From Allium sativum (taxonomy: Eukaryota; Streptophyta; Magnoliopsida; Asparagales; Amaryllidaceae): a stretch of DNA of 64,000 bases. Below, piece after piece: positions 62,301-64,000 of this stretch. Each line of letters starts with the position of its first letter. The first letter of the stretch is position 1. The notes beneath the pieces are model-generated. The model made no database searches. It was not told the origin of the DNA and worked only from the letters and a program-made list of their open reading frames with translations. The DNA lies in the NCBI GenBank assembly GCA_030737875.1, contig CM060915.1:634944786-635008785 (forward strand), given 5' to 3'. The position numbers were made by a program, and so were the translations under genes.

Positions 62301-63230
62301 ATTAATTAAGTGCCAATTTTGATATGAAAAATCTAGGTGAGGTGAGTGTAATCCTTGGTATTAAAATCACTAGGTCAGAGAAGGGACTTTCTTCGGATAA
62401 TCTCATTACATTAAGAAGACACTAAAGAAATACTATTACTTTACAGTAAACCTTCATGTATACCATATGATTCCGGTGCAAAGTTATTTAAAAACACCGG
62501 TGAATGTGTAAGGCAGTCAGATTATGCGAGCATCATTAGTAGCCTTCAGTATGCCACTGATTGTACTAGACCCGACACTGCCGATGTCATGGGATTATTT
62601 TTGCAGGTTTATCAATAGACCTAGTATAGAGCATTAGCATGCTATTGAGTGGATCATGAGATACCTAAAATAAATCATGAACCTCGGTTTACATTATGAA
62701 AAGTTTCCAGCTATTCTTGAAGATTATTTCGATGCAGACTGGAATGCTTTATATGATGAATCAAAAGGTACCAATGGCTATATACATTTAGCATTACTAG
62801 AGGAGTTGTTTCTTGAAAAAAATCCAGGAAACATACTATTTTAACTCAGTCTACTATAAAGACTGATATAATAGCACTAGCCATAACTATTAAAGAAGCA
62901 GAGAATTAAAGAAACCTGCTAGTTGAGATCCCCCTATAGGAAAAACCGACACCAGTGGTGTAATCTATTGTGATATTTCCGCGGCTATTGCAAGAAGTAC
63001 ATAACCTTTATTACAATGTTAGAAGACGACAGTCGTAAGCACAATACTGTAAGAGGACATCACATATGTAGTGATGACAATATGACTGCTATTGAAAAAG
63101 GGACAAAACCGATATTACAACGGTAAGAAATGATAGTCGTATGCACAGTATTGTTAGAGAACATCACATATGAAATGATGATAATTTAGCAGATCCTTTG
63201 ATGAAAAACTGACCAGAAAGAAAGTTTTTA
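59356..63230 (+). pseudogene. gag-pol: Copia gag-pol, heavily decayed
   Basis: Gag starts at about 59356 (MQKEQYNFNLTANQTQF). The zinc knuckle near 60025 reads CYNYEKPGHMAHKC, its second Cys lost. The protease at about 60167 reads VDTGASRHV. The integrase tail near 61090 reads APYSPEMNAKA and continues at 61185-61382. RT lies at 61668-62290, with the WHLVDLPPGCK and FKWVLKSK regions, VDSYKARLVAKGFKQ and LLYGLKQAP; its catalytic motif is YVND instead of YVDD. RNase H lies at about 62630-63200 (DADWNA, HNTVR, DDN). Many stops and frameshifts separate these. The integrase catalytic core between 60320 and 61080 is hardly readable. A 105-bp duplication sits in the RNase H end. Confidence 0.85.
62983..63192 (+). 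repeat. 105-bp tandem duplication in copia RNase H region
   Basis: GCTATTG at 62983 recurs at 63088. Each unit continues with TTATTACAA or ATATTACAA, then GACAGTCGTAAGCACA or GATAGTCGTATGCACA, then CATCACATATG. The unit is 35 codons, in frame, and diverged, so the duplication is old. Confidence 0.8.
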
Positions 63231-63788
63231 ATGATCCAAAAAGAATGAGACTATTGTCCTGAGATTGAGGAATCACACATAATGGTAACCCGACCTAAAT
63301 GACTGGAGATCCCAAGAACTAGGTTCAATGGGTAAAAATAAGTTGTGTTGTGATCATAAATGAACATGCTAAATTAATATATTAAAAAGCATGTAATTCT
63401 GAAGAGATTAGAGGATGAGTTAATAAAAACTCTTAATGAGATCTATACTTTATTTGGAGTGGAGTACCGACCTTTAGGATTACTCTTGATAGACTTATCT
63501 ATGTGAATGTGGAAATGTGGCCATTTTCTATGGAGTTTTGGGCAAGATTCCTAAAGCATTCACTAAACTGGGATAGACGTGCATGGCCATTAACGCACGG
63601 GCTTATTTGATTGCACTATAGAAAAGGTTGTGTGTTGTCTGATGTCAAGAATAGAGTTCAAGATCATGTGTCACTCTAGTAAAAACTGAATCTTATTCAC
63701 TATGCAAAGGTTCAAGTCGGATGACACCTTTGTTTATGCACAATCTTATATTTTTTAGAAACTGCTCGAAAAATATTTAAAAAAAAAT
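63231..63788 (+). other. Copia 3' untranslated region
   Basis: About 560 bp of non-coding sequence between the RNase H remnant and the purine tract. Confidence 0.6.
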
Positions 63789-63800
63789 CAAGTGGGGGAT
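63789..63800 (+). other. Polypurine tract, copia element
   Basis: CAAGTGGGGGAT directly before the right LTR, the form common in plant copia elements. Confidence 0.85.
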
Positions 63801-64000
63801 TATTGGAAATATTTTATATATGTAATGAATTTATTTAAAAATTAATTGCAAGTTACTAAAAATTTATTATTGAGCAATTAATACAATAATAAAGCCATTG
63901 AAAGTTATAATGGTAATATATATACATATATGTAAATATATTAATGAGCCATTATTATGATTGAACAGTCACAGTTATATATGTATGTGACTTTTTTTCA
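63801..64000 (+). repeat. Copia 3' LTR, first 200 bases
   Basis: Matches 58854 onward with a few differences. The terminal TG is TA here, which would impair integration of a copy made from it. Confidence 0.85.

Larger units (their letters stand above)
58854..64000 (+). mobile_element. Ty1/copia retrotransposon, decayed, 3' LTR cut by the window edge
   Basis: Direct repeats at 58854 (TGTTGGAAATATT) and 63801 (TATTGGAAATATT) are the LTR starts, about 4.95 kb apart. Between them lie, in order, gag with a zinc-knuckle remnant, protease, integrase, RT and RNase H. Integrase before RT is diagnostic of Ty1/copia. Frames are broken throughout. The purine tract AAGTGGGGGAT precedes the right LTR. No primer site of the TGGTATCAGAGC type was found. 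Confidence 0.88.

Overview
The window is a nest of plant transposable elements. No complete host gene, tRNA, rRNA, CRISPR array or bacterial-type gene was recognised. A flowering-plant nuclear genome, probably heterochromatic, is indicated by Ty3/gypsy chromovirus polyproteins with C-terminal chromodomains, primer sites matching initiator tRNA-Met (TGGTATCAGAGC), a CACTA (En/Spm) TNP-like gene remnant, a Ty1/copia relic, and high A+T with multi-kilobase LTRs. The species cannot be named from the sequence.

Layout. (1) 1-11594, plus strand: LARD-1, a non-autonomous element with 5.8 kb LTRs around a 1.6 kb non-coding interior; its 5' LTR is cut by the window edge. (2) 11595-13127: low-copy-looking DNA, perhaps a host-gene 5' end, then the decayed 3' end of another LTR element. 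(3) 13128-14925 and 36084-36237: pieces of a minus-strand CACTA TNP-like gene with an intron full of ACTGAGCC palindromes. (4) 14926-36078, minus strand: chromovirus B (TSD ATAAT) inside the CACTA remnant. (5) 25210-35088, plus strand: chromovirus A, intact, inside the 5' LTR of B (TSD CTTTG). Its LTRs are both 2572 bp with no difference noticed, so it is very young. (6) 36238-58362, minus strand: LARD-C, a second giant-LTR element (6.2 kb LTR, 1.6 kb non-coding interior), its second LTR truncated. (7) 43210-54426, plus strand: chromovirus E, same family as B but decayed, inside the interior of LARD-C (TSD ATTAA). (8) 58363-58853: unassigned. (9) 58854-64000, plus strand: decayed Ty1/copia element whose right LTR runs off the window.

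Order inferred from nesting: CACTA first, then B and LARD-C, then E into LARD-C, and A into B last. Only A looks able to encode everything it needs; B and E could move only with help. The LARDs have no protein genes but keep LTR ends, primer site, polypurine tract and a U5 stem-loop shared with A, so they probably used chromovirus proteins. The most interesting observations are the giant-LTR family, predicted 2.1-2.5 kb leader introns that would splice out the primer site and join the LTR leader to the gag start in A and E, the shared stem-loop, and several short internal repeat arrays.
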